Origin: Aralia elata
Taxonomy: Eukaryota; Streptophyta; Magnoliopsida; Apiales; Araliaceae
Length of the DNA stretch: 64,000 nt
Assembly (NCBI GenBank): GCA_034770075.1
Contig: JAVJAP010000143.1
Location: 2,418,001-2,482,000, forward strand
Reading direction: 5' to 3'
Both the position numbers and the translations under genes were made by a program. Positions within the stretch are counted from its first letter, which is position 1. Each line of letters opens with the position of its first letter. Below the pieces are notes generated by a model. That model was not told where the DNA came from. It ran no database searches and was given only the letters and a program-made list of their open reading frames with translations. Shown piece after piece: positions 25,263-36,234 of this stretch.

Positions 25263-26205
25263 AAAATCTTAGATAAATCGTCGATAGTACCCGGCTAACC
25301 CTAAGAAACTTCGCACCTCAGTTGGCGTCTTCGGTTGTTCCCAATTATTCACTGCCTCCACCTTTGCGAGATCTACTGAGATTCCGTCCTTGTCTACCAC
25401 ATGTCCTAAGAATTGTACTCTTTCCATACAAAATTAGTATTTAGAAAATTTCACGTATAATTTCTCCCTTCTCAGCGTCTCTAACACTGCCTCTAGATGT
25501 TCGGCGTGCTCTTCTTTGGTCTTTGAATAAATCAGAATGTCGTCAATGAAAAGTACTACAAATTTGTCTAAGTAAGGCTTAAGAACTCGATTCATCAAAT
25601 CCATAAATGCTGTCGAAAGACATCACCAAAAATTCGTAGTGACCGTACCGCATTTGAAATGCAGTTTTTGGCACATCCTCTTTCCTTACCTTTAGCTGGT
25701 GATATCCAATCCTCAAATCTATCTTCGACAAATATCTTGCTCCTTGTAGTTGGTTGAAAGATCATCGATTCTTGGTAATGGATACTTATTCTTGATTGTT
25801 GCTTTGTTTAACTCTCGGTAGTCGATACAAAGTCTCATCGATCCGTCTTTCTTCTTAACAAACAAAACTGGTGCTCCCCATGGGGATACACTCGGCTGAA
25901 TATACCCATTCTCTAGCATTTCTTAAAGTTATATCATCAATTCTTTCATTTCTACTAGTGCCATACGATACGGGGCTTTTGAAATAGGTGTTGTACCTGG
26001 CGCTAAATCTATCACAAATTCAATTTCCCTGTCTGGTGGAAGACCGAGTGAATTATCTAGAAACACTGAAATTCTTTCACTATCGGTATACTCGACATTT
26101 CTACTATTTCTTTCCTCATATCTACGATATAGGCTAAGTAGCCCACATATCCTTTTCTCAGAAAATTCTTGGTCTGCATCATCGTAAGACAACACGACTG
26201 TCTAA
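25263..26205 (-). pseudogene. Element A reverse transcriptase (degenerate)
   Basis: Contains IQPSVSPWGAPVLFVKKKDG, LCIDYRELNKATIKNKYPLP and the FIDD catalytic motif near 25,525-25,540 (VLFIDDILIYSK). Frames change near 25,745 and 25,925. The order and spacing match the RT of element C at 51,511-52,194. It is preceded by the linker with DREIEFVIDLAPGTTPISKA that joins protease to RT in this clade. It cannot be functional as written. Confidence 0.9.
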
Positions 26206-27232
26206 GCGATGTGCTACCATAAAATACTACCTTAGATCGTTTAGGGTCCGAAGGTTCACACTCTTCTTCTAACAATAAATTACCGCTGCATGGTCATGTA
26301 ACCAGTCCATCCCTATTATCACATCAAACTCTCCCAATCTTATCGGGATCAAATCTACGCTTAGGTCATGTCCCCTAATTTTTGCGCAACAATTACGGTG
26401 TATGAACTCTACGGGGATTACCTCTTTATTCACAACTTCTATGCATAAGGGGTTTTCTAGTCGCTCTTGTGGCAAGTTTAACAGCTTAGCAAATTCTTCA
26501 GACACAAACGAATAGGTAGCACCCGAATCAAATAATACGTCAGCATTTATATTATTGATGCGGATAATACCTGACACCACATCCTTTGAAGCCACGACAT
26601 CCTGAGCTGTCATGTTAAAAGTTCTGGCAGGTGGACGGTTCGGTTGTGTAGGTCCACCAGTCGTCAGTTTGTTGTTTCCTCCTTTATTGCCGCTTCCTGT
26701 GCTGCTCCCTTTCTTCGGGCAGTCTTTGATCTGGTGCTCTATCGATCCATATGCATAACATCCTCGGGTCTTCTTCGGTTTTGTGCAATTCGGTGCGATA
26801 TGGCCCTCTTGATTGCAATTTTAGCATACACTTCGTCCTCTCCAAGACTCCCTTTGATGGTTCTTTTCGCATTTTGGATAAGTTCCGCTCCTCTTCTTAA
26901 ATTCTCCTTGATTACTATTGGTTTTGTTACTGTTGCTGCTATCCCATCTCCTTTTTCCCATATTGCTTCCCCCACTACTGTTTCCTCCACGGTTGTCTCC
27001 TCAACTCTTCTTAGTCTTCTTTTCCTTGTGATACATATTTCGCTTCCACCTTCGACAATGATCGCCTTTTCCAACAACGTACTAAAAGTTCTGATCTGCA
27101 ACACGGACACCTTGTTGTACAACGCTGGTTACAAACCTTGCACGAACCGTTGAGCCTTTCGTTTTTCTGTGTCCACTTGGTGTGGCGCGAAATGTGTGAG
27201 TTCGTTGAATTTTGCAGCATACTGTGTCACCA
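26206..27232 (-). pseudogene. Element A gag C-terminus, zinc knuckle and protease (degenerate)
   Basis: From the right: gag matrix/capsid sequence starting at the D insertion (AAKFNELTHFAP), a damaged nucleocapsid region, then a retropepsin-like domain with LFDSGATYSFVSEEF (active-site DSG at about 26,525) and GEFDVIIGMDWL near 26,300. One zinc knuckle has lost its second cysteine: the residues are C-Y-A-Y-G before H and C. Several frameshifts lie between 26,640 and 27,150. A long plus-strand frame at 26,644-27,153 is only the antisense shadow. Confidence 0.85.
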
Positions 27233-28550
27233 TGTTGCCTCTTTTTTAATCTTTAGTAAAAGATCTCTAACGCATTCAAGCATACATGTGTCAACAAGTA
27301 ATACAGAGGAAGTAGAGTATCGTCCCACAGAGAAAGTGCTAAATTAAATCACTATGCATCAGTTCTATCACTATATTTGTTTGCCTAAACTAATGACTTA
27401 ATTTTGGTAACAAAATTAATTCTAAACAAATTAACAACTAAAGATGCAAATAATAACGTAATATATCAAAATTGGAATTAATGGGATCCTAACTTCATTT
27501 AATAGTTCATCTAGTTCCACCATCCTGTTAGAGAGTTCACATATCACAAAAAAATAGCCAAGGACACTGATATAGACATAACCATTTGTCAATGTATTAT
27601 GACCTACTTACATAATATCCATAGTCAACCGACACCATGTAATCACCACTATAACCAAAATCACTATATTTCTATGTGAAATTACAATTATATTGATTTA
27701 AAGCACAAGCCCTTATTTTGACTCTTACGGTGAAGTAGTATATTTCTATCTGATTCACAAAATATTAAGCTATCCAATTAAGCCTCATATTTGCAAGCTA
27801 TCATGATTACAATCCATACTCATACGTTATTTTTCAATTCCATATAAGCACTGAAATCAAATGGTGATCAATCATTCATACATGTTAAACAACCATGATA
27901 GAAATTTCTTATAACTAGACTACATATTAAATTCCGTTAGAATCCCATAATGGAAATTAGTTCATGACTGAACCAAAAACCATTATGGGATCAAAGCAAC
28001 ACATGGATAAAAATCAAACAATTGAATAATAAAAGAATAGAACAATCAAACCCAGTTACTGAATATAATCCAAAGTAAAACTTAAACCCACATCAAAATC
28101 CATCACTTGAACAATAATAATCCACAGTAAACTCCAAAAAAAAATATAACTCTAGAAAAGTAGAATAATAATAATAATAAAAGTCTCCCAGTTCCTTCTC
28201 AGGGTTTTCTTCTCTCTCTCCCTTCAATAATAGCTTGAATCCTCCTCCAAATTGGCTTCTTCTTTCCCATCCAGCCGCACATCAGCAACATAAATCGTGC
28301 ACTAGCGCCTCTGGCGCTATAGTAGTGTTATTCCTAGCGCTTCTGGCGCTAGGTCATGCCCTCAGATTTACAAAAATGCCACCAGGTCTGATTTTAACCC
28401 TTTAAGCTCCAAAATAACTCTTTTGCCCCTCCAGCTCCAATCCTACAATAAACAAACACAAAAACGAATAAAACAATACTAAAAACACTTAAAGATCGCA
28501 ATATTTAAGTCTAACAAGACCTGATTCGTAGGTATAAAACTCACTCATTA
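27233..28550 (-). mobile_element. Element D 3' LTR
   Basis: 1,318 bp, TGTTGCCTC to ACTCATTA. It matches 59,062-60,411 closely. It lacks a ~30-bp stretch present in the right copy near 59,735-59,765. Two AGCGCC/GGCGCT-type hairpins lie at 28,304-28,318 and 28,336-28,350. No coding content. Confidence 0.92.
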
Positions 28551-28664
28551 AATACCCCCAAACTTAACCAATTGCTTGTCCCCAAGCAATGCAATAATAT
28601 CAGCATGAAAAATGCAAACTAACTATAATGCAAACGAATCAAATAACTAAAACAACATAGTAAT
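28551..28664 (-). promoter_or_regulatory. Element D PPT, adjacent hairpin and 3' UTR end
   Basis: On the minus strand a TTAAGTTTGGGGGTATT tract abuts the LTR, the expected plus-strand primer. Just upstream is TTGCTTGTCCCCAAGCAA (plus-strand reading, 28,573-28,590), a 7-bp-arm hairpin with a 4-base loop. Element E begins 74 bp further on. Confidence 0.8.
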
Positions 28665-30696
28665 TGTTGGTCGATTTCACAACCGATAAACACACACGTG
28701 CAAGTATACACGGTCAACAAGTAATATATGATAAGATATGAGTCGAACCCACAGGGAATTGTGACAAATAATAACCAAGTACCAATCGTCTATCAATTGA
28801 TCTAATTTAAACAATGAAGATTTGATAATTTGTTGATTGGTTGAGTTTACAAGTCAAATAATGAGTAAAATGCGGTAAAATATCAAGATAGAAGGGTCTA
28901 AGATTACAATTTCCCCCAACACGTCATTTGAATCTCCTAACTCTCTCTTTTCAGTCAATTATAGCATACGAATTGACAACCGAGAAATCAAAACTACATA
29001 AGAGCCTCTGTCGATGTTCAATCACGAATCTTCCTAAGCGGTGCATAGGTATATGTCTATCCTATACACTATCAGGAGACTAATTTCAGGAATGATTTAT
29101 AGACACGTGTCACCAAATCTAATTAATCCTCCCTTCCATTACCAACTTTCACCTCGGAAGTCATTAAGACTAGATTCTCAATAGGTTGCATGCGGTAATG
29201 AGTTATATATCTATCCCAACTACTATCAAGATACCTATTATTGCAGATAATTAATAAGACACACGTCACTTAATCCAATTAATAACCCACAACAATCTAT
29301 ACTTTCGCATGTTATCATAACTAGGTCTCAACCTATAATCCGTTCGTCAAGTTCATATAGGTTCCCACAGTAATTACGGGCCAAGCAATTAATCTAGAAG
29401 CAAAGGTTATGACAGTCAATTCATAAATGCATAACTAAAATCAATAGAGAGAGAATTCAATTCAAATTAAGTGTTGGGTTCCATTGCAATCTTAGAATAG
29501 AAGGTTAGTTCATGATAGCTACAATAAACATCATTTTCAATTGATACATTGTCAAATTCGAATTACAAAGGAGATGGAAAACTAGAAATGAAACCACTTT
29601 TGAAGCTATTCAGCTGGTGTTCCTTTGGTTGCTGCAGGTTTCTAGCTCTCCTCCTTAGCTTTGCAATTCTTCTTGACTAAGTTTCTTGGCTTTCGGCTTG
29701 ATTCAGCTTGATTTCCAGCCTTGAGCTCTGTTGGTTGATGTATTTTGTAGCCTCCCTCTCTCTAGATGTCTCTTTGACAAGGCTTTCCTTTTTAGTTCTT
29801 TGGCTTTGGCTGAGTTTTACTTGTATTGTAGCACCTTTGCTCTCTATTTTGATGTTTTAGTCTAGCCTCCCAATCCCTTGATATCTGATATGAAGCTTAG
29901 AAGAGATTATATATAGCCTCCATCAAGAAACCCTAGCAAAAATCGGACAAAATGGAGCTCAGATCGCACTAAAACTGTGTCAGATCGCACTCAGCACGGC
30001 GTTGGCGCGCCCGCACGCCAGCACGCGCGCCCGCCCCCAGCGCCTGGGCCGCACGCCCACCGCGGCACGCCCACGCCGCGCGCCCGCACGCCAGCGCGCG
30101 CGCCCGCGCCCAGCGCCTGGGCCGCACGCCCACGCCCGCTGCCGAGGCCCCGCGCGCGCCCAACGCCGCACGCCGTGCCCGCGGCTTGGTCGACGCCGCA
30201 CGCCGTGCACGCTTTCCAACGCCGTGCACGCCCAACTTCCAAATGTCATCAAATTAAGCCCCGAGCATCGCCAAACATAAATTTTCACCGTGTTATCATT
30301 CGGGCACGGATATCTAAGCACGGGCTTGCCCTCGTGGCTTGGTCGACGCCGCACGCCGTGCACGATTTCCGACGCCGTGCACGCCCAACTACCAAATGTT
30401 GTCAAATTAAGCACCGAGCGTCGCCAAGCACAAATTTCCATCATACTACCATTCGGGCACAGACGTCCAGGTATGGACATTGAGTCAATACAAACAACGA
30501 TTCGAGCGGTCTTTATTTCAATTCCTACAAACATAATGAAAATGCATCAAAGCAACATAAAACATTTAAAAATAACTAAAAACTAATTTATGTAGAAATA
30601 AGATAAAAATACATAAAAACCACATAAAATACCTAAAGACTTGCAAATTATCAAGGCCAAAAGTACCCAAATTGTGTGTATAAAATACACTCATCA
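28665..30696 (-). mobile_element. Element E 3' LTR
   Basis: 2,032 bp. It holds a GC-rich tract at 29,986-30,240, followed by two tandem ~150-bp units (from about 30,184 and 30,334). Each unit contains GCTTGGTCGACGCCGCACGC and ends near a CATTCGGGCAC block. Long frames in both orientations across the GC tract are compositional artefacts. Confidence 0.92.
29986..30240. repeat. GC-rich simple/cryptic repeat in E 3' LTR
   Basis: Almost pure G/C, built from reshuffled short words such as GCGCGCCCGCACGCC and CAGCGCCTGGGCCGCACGCC. The matching tract in the other LTR (35,457-35,760) has a different number and order of these words, so it mutates by slippage or recombination faster than the rest of the LTR. 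Confidence 0.85.
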
Positions 30697-30740
30697 AATA
30701 CCCCCAAACTTAAATCTTTGCTTGTCCTCAAGCAAAACAA
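30697..30740 (-). promoter_or_regulatory. Element E PPT and adjacent hairpin
   Basis: Minus-strand TTTAAGTTTGGGGGTATT abuts the LTR at 30,696. The next plus-strand bases contain TTGCTTGTCCTCAAGCAA (30,718-30,735), with the same arms as the hairpin at element D's PPT and one loop base changed. The PPT-hairpin module is shared by D and E. Confidence 0.85.
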
Positions 30741-32777
30741 ACCTAAACTAAACAATTCAAAAACTTCTAATATAACCTAACTTGAGCAATGAATTAATAA
30801 GCCGACAATGGTCTCAAAGGCATCAACACAAAGAACTCAAGAGAACAAACAAAGCGTTGCAAGTCTAAAATTTCAGTTAGCTAGTCATACTTTGCTTCAG
30901 GCCTCTTCCGTATGTGTGTGTGTGAGTACCCAATAGCACTAAACCAATCAAGCTCTAATGAAACTATGAAACCAAATTACCTTATGAAATAATCAAAATA
31001 AACCCCAAAACAACATACTTAACACATCACTCAATACAAAGGTGTACAAATCACAATTCTAAAAAATTTGAGAACCAAGGGCTCTAGGTGAGTGCATTTT
31101 ATGCTCCATCTCAATCCTTAAGCACGCTCATATGGGCGAGTGCGTTTTACGCTCAACCTCAACCCCATGCAAAATTTGCAATAAACAATTTTTTTTTTAA
31201 TCACAATTATAAGAGAGTGCGTTTTATGCTCTATCTCTCCTACGCATGTGTCCATGAGTGAGTGGATTTTACGCTCCATCTCAACTCACCACATGACCAT
31301 CAATTCAAACATAACAAATTTGGACACCTTAGTTCGAGTGATGTTTAAACGAGTTCTAGAGTTTATAGATGTTTTTCACAAGCATTCGGTTATAAAAGCC
31401 TTCTCTAAGCATACAACTAGCTTAATACTCATGGGTAAGTGTATGAAAGTGAAAGGACGCATAAGCAAAATAATAACCAATAAACGATAAGCACAAAGAC
31501 TAAGCAACAATTGCCTACTTCTCATGAGTTAGAATTTCTTCAAACAAGCCCTTATCATAGACCCTGGATTATAGTTCAAATCAAAGTAAAACAATGCTCA
31601 AGAGACACATCCTAAAAATAATTTTTTTTTGAATAAAAAGAAAAACATACTTAAATCACACAAAAACTAAATTAAACACATAAATACGAAAATACGAAGT
31701 ACTACCCCCAAACTTAAATTTGACTACCACCCAGCACAACACGACTAGACAGACAAGGATAACACAATTAAACTACCACACCCCCAAACTTAAAATAAAC
31801 ATAGTCCTCGATGTTTATAATAGACAGAATTAAAATAGAGAACTTCACTGAGGGTAATCAAGCAACATCATTATAGTGTGGTCACGCTTGGACACTTTCG
31901 GACTAACAAAATTCTTGTCATGGGCTTTGGTTGGCTTGGACGATGAAGCTTCGCCCCATTTGTTGCTTGGAAGCCATACCAGAACAATGCCTCATGAAGA
32001 ACAACCCACATTAGCTAAGAAACTCTCTCAGGCCAAATATCAAACACGTGGTGCGCACCTCCCAAAATCTCAGTTGTCAATGCATTGGGAAGTAGGGCTA
32101 GCCCTCCACAAAGTCTTGCAATGGGAGAATTGGAGTGTTCCTGCAATAAAACTCAACCCAAGCACAGTCCCAAGCAAGTAAAATTTGAAATTAACATACC
32201 TTGTTACCTTTTCTTGGAAAACTAATGAAAAGCCATGGGAATTCTTCAAAATCTGTTAAATCCTTGTTGAATTTCAAGTTAAAAGATGACAATGCTGATG
32301 GATTGCAGAGATTGGATGCCCAATTGGAGTGATGGGGCACGAATTTGAGTTTGGGAAAAATGCATGTAAGTTGGCTTTGGAGTGGGAGGAGAGAGATATG
32401 AGTTGGACTATATAAATGAGCTGATGGGTGCATATAAGCTGCTGGTGGCTGTCATGGCTAGCATGCGCGCTGCTGAGTGTGTTGCTGCTGCTATGCTGCT
32501 CAGCGTGCTGGTGCCTGTTGCTCAACGTGCTGATGTTGTGCTTCTGCTATAGTTTTCACTGGTGGTCGTAAGCATCAAACTGCAGCAAGAAATATTACAC
32601 ACATTAAACACAATTAAACATAAAATCAAAAACAAACCACACCAAACTTTTTTTTTTGAGATTAAAATAAAAAATAAATAAAAACAAAATAGCTCGAAAA
32701 ATAAAATGGAGATTTGGGTTGCCTCCCAAATAGCGCTTGAGTTAAAGTCCTCAGCCTGACTAGGTTCCTGTTTCCTT
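30741..32777 (-). other. Element E 3' untranslated region
   Basis: No convincing gene. Contents: a (GT)n run near 30,912; four copies of a ~23-bp motif built around GTGCGTTTTACGCTC at 31,088-31,282; two extra PPT-like CCCCCAAACTTAAA tracts at about 31,705 and 31,781; a hairpin AAACATAGTCCTCGATGTTT at 31,797-31,816; and near 32,718-32,745 the motif GGGTTGCCTCCCAAATAGCG. That last motif also follows integrase in element D at 39,541. E thus keeps D-type 3' sequence while lacking pol. Confidence 0.75.
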
Positions 32778-33968
32778 TTAGTCCGGCTCGATTGCAAAAA
32801 TGACCATAGCATGCCTCCGTGCTGTCATTTCTTTGATTCTCATGGCATGAGTGCATACTAAGTGACTCCCAAATTCAGTTTCATTCATCAGCAACAAGAA
32901 ACTTTCTTCATTCGTTTCATCAATCAGTAGGGGTGAAGCATCTAAGGGCATTTCTTCGGTGAGGTCCATAGTCTCAAGCTCACCTAGCTTATTATCCTTA
33001 TATAAATCCTCATGTATGAGCTGAAAGTAGCTAGGAGCTTGCTCAATTGTGTCTATGAATGACATAGTGAAATTAAGTTTCTCAAACACAATTGGATCCT
33101 CATTTATCTTTTCATGAACCTCTACTTCATCATGCCATGGCTCAAACTGTAAACTAGCTCCCATGTCACCTAGAGCTTTGCCTATGACATGACTACTCAA
33201 TGGGCACGGGACTGCAAAACCACCTAGATCCTTGAGCTTTGGAGGAGAAGGTATATGGGATATACTCGAAATTAGCTCATCATCATCATTGGGACTCAAG
33301 GCTAGATCCTCGACCTCCTTTTCTTGTTTCCCACATGTCTCTTCCATATTAGAATCATCATCAATTAGCACGTCTGGTTGCAGCTTTGGCATGTGAAATC
33401 CATCAGTTTCGGGAACCATGTCATTGGGCCATTCGCCTTGATATCTATCGTTGAAGGCGGTAATAAGCTGTCCCAACTGGTTCTCAAGATTTTGAATCGA
33501 TATATGCTGACTTTTCACAATCTCCTCAATCGAAGTTATGGTCTGGGACCCAAGTTCGTTCACATTTGAATTTTCTTCTTGTGGCAATGAAGGTGGACAT
33601 GAGAATTCCGGTGCATATGCTGGACTCGGAGTATAGTATTGATCTTCATAATTGTAGCTCCATGTAGAATCTGGGTAATACCCCCAATCTTGGTGATAAG
33701 CATCGGAACAATCATAACTATTAGAGTAATCGCCGATGTTGCCACCATACCATGCCGACTCAAAATTAATGGTGCATAGATCACTCGGATGGTTTCCATC
33801 ACAATAATCACAATTCACCGCAACACATTGAGTACGTTGGGCCACTAGAACATTAACATTCCTTGACAGCTCCTCTATATGTGCCGCCACCGCATCAATT
33901 CCATCCATCCACGCCGCTTCTGATTGGGTCATTCCCGTGTGAGGCCATTGATAATTATAGTTGGCCAT
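32778..33968 (-). CDS. Element E Gag-derived protein (NC-side half plus vestigial protease)
   Basis: Intact 396-codon frame from ATG at 33,968 (an upstream in-frame ATG at 34,016 would add a hydrophobic 16-residue leader; the inner start fits Gag sequence better). The N-terminus NYNYQWPH and a knuckle C53-x2-C-x3-H-x4-C65 resemble the nucleocapsid half of Athila-type Gag. Residues 150-175 hold the LENQLGQL segment. PPKLKDLGGFAVPC and DMGAS (D268) match the start of element D's retropepsin, but the rest of the protease fold is absent. An acidic ~120-residue tail follows. There is no capsid half. Possible role: binding element RNA and particles made by an autonomous partner; this is inference. 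Confidence 0.75.
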   Translation of the reverse strand: MANYNYQWPHTGMTQSEAAWMDGIDAVAAHIEELSRNVNVLVAQRTQCVAVNCDYCDGNHPSDLCTINFESAWYGGNIGDYSNSYDCSDAYHQDWGYYPDSTWSYNYEDQYYTPSPAYAPEFSCPPSLPQEENSNVNELGSQTITSIEEIVKSQHISIQNLENQLGQLITAFNDRYQGEWPNDMVPETDGFHMPKLQPDVLIDDDSNMEETCGKQEKEVEDLALSPNDDDELISSISHIPSPPKLKDLGGFAVPCPLSSHVIGKALGDMGASLQFEPWHDEVEVHEKINEDPIVFEKLNFTMSFIDTIEQAPSYFQLIHEDLYKDNKLGELETMDLTEEMPLDASPLLIDETNEESFLLLMNETEFGSHLVCTHAMRIKEMTARRHAMVIFAIEPD

Positions 33969-34110
33969 GGTGTACCTCGTAACGAAGAAAGCATTAAACA
34001 GAAAAATACAAAACAAAAATGTTAAAAATAAATTAAAAATAACTTTATATACAAGTTTAAATTAAGACCAATTTGATAGTAATTAATATTGATATAATTA
34101 TTAGAAACAA

Positions 34111-34129
34111 TTCCCCGGCAACGGCGCCA
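34111..34129 (-). other. Element E primer-binding site, tRNA-Asp type
   Basis: The minus strand reads TGGCGCCGTTGCCGGGGAA, complementary to the 3' end of plant tRNA-Asp(GUC) with CCA. It lies six bases from the LTR. Identical 18-nt core to element D's PBS. Confidence 0.9.
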
Positions 34130-34135
34130 AAAACT

Positions 34136-36229
34136 TGTTGGTCGATTTCACAACCGATAAACACACACGTGCAAGTATACATGGTCAACAAGTAATATAT
34201 GATAAGATATGAGTCGAACCCACAGGGAATTGTGACAAATAATAACCAAGTACCAATCGTCTATCAATTGATCTAATTTAAACAATGAAGATTTGATAAT
34301 TTGTTGATTGGTTGAGTTCACAAGTCAAATAATGAGTAAAATGCGGTAAAATATCAAGATAGAAGGGTCTAAGATTACAATTTCCCCCAACACGTCATTT
34401 GAATCTCCTAACTCTCTCTTTTCAGTCAATTATAGCATACGAATTGACAACCGAGAAATCAAAACTACATAAGAGCCTCTGTCGATGGTCAATCACGAAT
34501 CTTCCTAAGCGGTGCATAGGTATATGTCTATCCTATACACTATCAAGAGACTAATTTCAGGAATGATTTATAGACACGTGTCACCAAATCTAATTAATCC
34601 TCCATTCCATTACCAACTTTCACCTCGGAAGTCATTAAGACTAGATTCTCAATAGGTTGCATGCGGTAATTAGGTATATATCTATCCCAACTACTATCAA
34701 GATACCTATTATTGCAGATAATTAATAAGACACACGTCACTTAATCCAATTAATAACCCACAACAATCTATACTTTCGCATGTTATCATAACTAGGTCTC
34801 AACCTATAATCCGTTCGTCAAGTTCATATAGGTTCCCCCGGTAATTACGGGCCAAGCAATTAATCTAGAAGCAAAGGTTATGACAATCAATTCACAAATG
34901 CATAACTAAAATCAATAGAGAGAGAATTCAATTCAAATTAAGTGTTGGGTTCCATTGCAATCTTAGAATAGAAGGTTAGTTCATGATAGCTACAATAAAC
35001 ATCATTTTCAATTGATACATTGTCAAATTCGAATTACAAAGGAGATGGAAAACTAGAAATGAAACCACTTTTGAAGCTATTCAGCTGGTGTTCCTTTGGT
35101 TGCTGCAGGTTTCTAGCTCTCCTCCTTAGCTTTGCAATTCTTCTTGACTGAGTTTCTTGGCTTTTGGCTTGATTCAGCTTGATTTCCAGCCTTGAGCTCT
35201 GTTGGTTGATGTATTTTGTAGCCTCCCTCTCTCTAGATGTCTCTTTGACAAGGCTTTCCTTCTTAGTTCTTTGGCTTTGGCTGAGTTTTACTTGTATTGC
35301 AGCACCTTTTCTCTCTATTTTGATGTTTTAGTCTAGCCTCCCAATCCCTTGATATCTGATATGAAGCTTAGAAGAGATTATATATAGCCTCCATCAAGAA
35401 ACCCTAGGAAAAATCGGACAAAATGGAGCTCAGATCGCACTAAAACTGTGTCAGATCGCACTCAGCACGGCGTTGGCGCGCCCGCACGCCAGCGCGCGAG
35501 CCCGCCCCCAGCGCCTGGGCCGCACGTCCAACGCGGCACGCCCATGCCGCGCGCCCGCGCCCAGCGCCTGGGCCGCACGCCCACGCCCGCTGCCGAGGCC
35601 CCGTGTGCGCCCAACGCCGCACGCCCACGCCGCGCGCCCGCACGCCACGCCCATGCGCCCGCGCCTAGCGCCTTGGCCACACGCTGGCGCCCCGTCTGCC
35701 GTACGCCGTGCCCGCGGCTTGGTCGACGCCGCACGCCGTGCACGCTTTCCAACGCCATGCATGCCCAACTTCCAAATGTCATCAAATTAAGCCCCGAGCA
35801 TCGCCAAACATAAATTTTCACCGTGTTATCATTCGGGCACGGATATCTAAGCACGGGCTTGCCCTCGTGGCTTGGTCGACGCCGCACGCTGTGCACAATT
35901 TCCGACGCTGTGCACGCCCAACTACCAAATGTTGTCAAGTTAAGCACCGAGCGTCGCCAAGCACAAATTTCCATCATACTACCATTCGGGCACAGACGTC
36001 CAAGTACGGACATTGAGTCAATACAAACAACGATCCGAGCGGTCTTTATTTCAATTCCTACAAACATAATGAAAATGCATCAAAGCAACATAAAACATGT
36101 AAAAATAACTAAAAACTAATTTATGTAGAAATAAGATAAAAATACATAAAAACCACATAAAATACCTAAAGACTTGCAAATTATCAAGGCCAAAAGTACC
36201 CAAATTGTGTGTATAAAATACACTCATCA
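34136..36229 (-). mobile_element. Element E 5' LTR
   Basis: 2,094 bp, TGTTGGTCG to CTCATCA, 62 bp longer than the 3' LTR. The difference lies in the GC tract at 35,457-35,760. The rest aligns nearly base for base. Confidence 0.92.
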
Positions 36230-36234
36230 GTAAT

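Larger units (their letters stand above)
28665..36229 (-). mobile_element. Element E: non-autonomous Athila/Tat-like element
   Basis: Complete 7.57-kb element. LTRs at 28,665-30,696 and 34,136-36,229 have termini TGTTGGTCG...CTCATCA. Perfect TSD gtaat at 28,660-28,664 and 36,230-36,234. PBS for tRNA-Asp at 34,111-34,129 and PPT at 30,697. The 3.4-kb internal region has one long ORF and no RT, RNaseH or integrase, so it must rely on another element's enzymes. LTR copies differ by roughly 1% substitutions by eye plus length change in a GC tract, so it is comparatively young. It is inserted in element D's 3' UTR. Confidence 0.93.

Noticed and set aside
26644..27153. 169-codon plus-strand ORF
   Set aside because: Exact antisense of element A's nucleocapsid/Gag region, whose minus-strand motifs are recognisable.
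29969..30586. Several overlapping 70-200-codon ORFs on both strands rich in Arg/Ala/Pro
   Set aside because: They exist because the GC tract of element E's LTR lacks stop codons; both strands and several frames are open at once, and the other LTR (35,440-36,119) gives different, non-conserved frames.
31876..32181. 101-codon plus-strand ORF in element E
   Set aside because: Opposite to the element, no domain, and located in the 3' UTR-like region shared with Athila-type elements.
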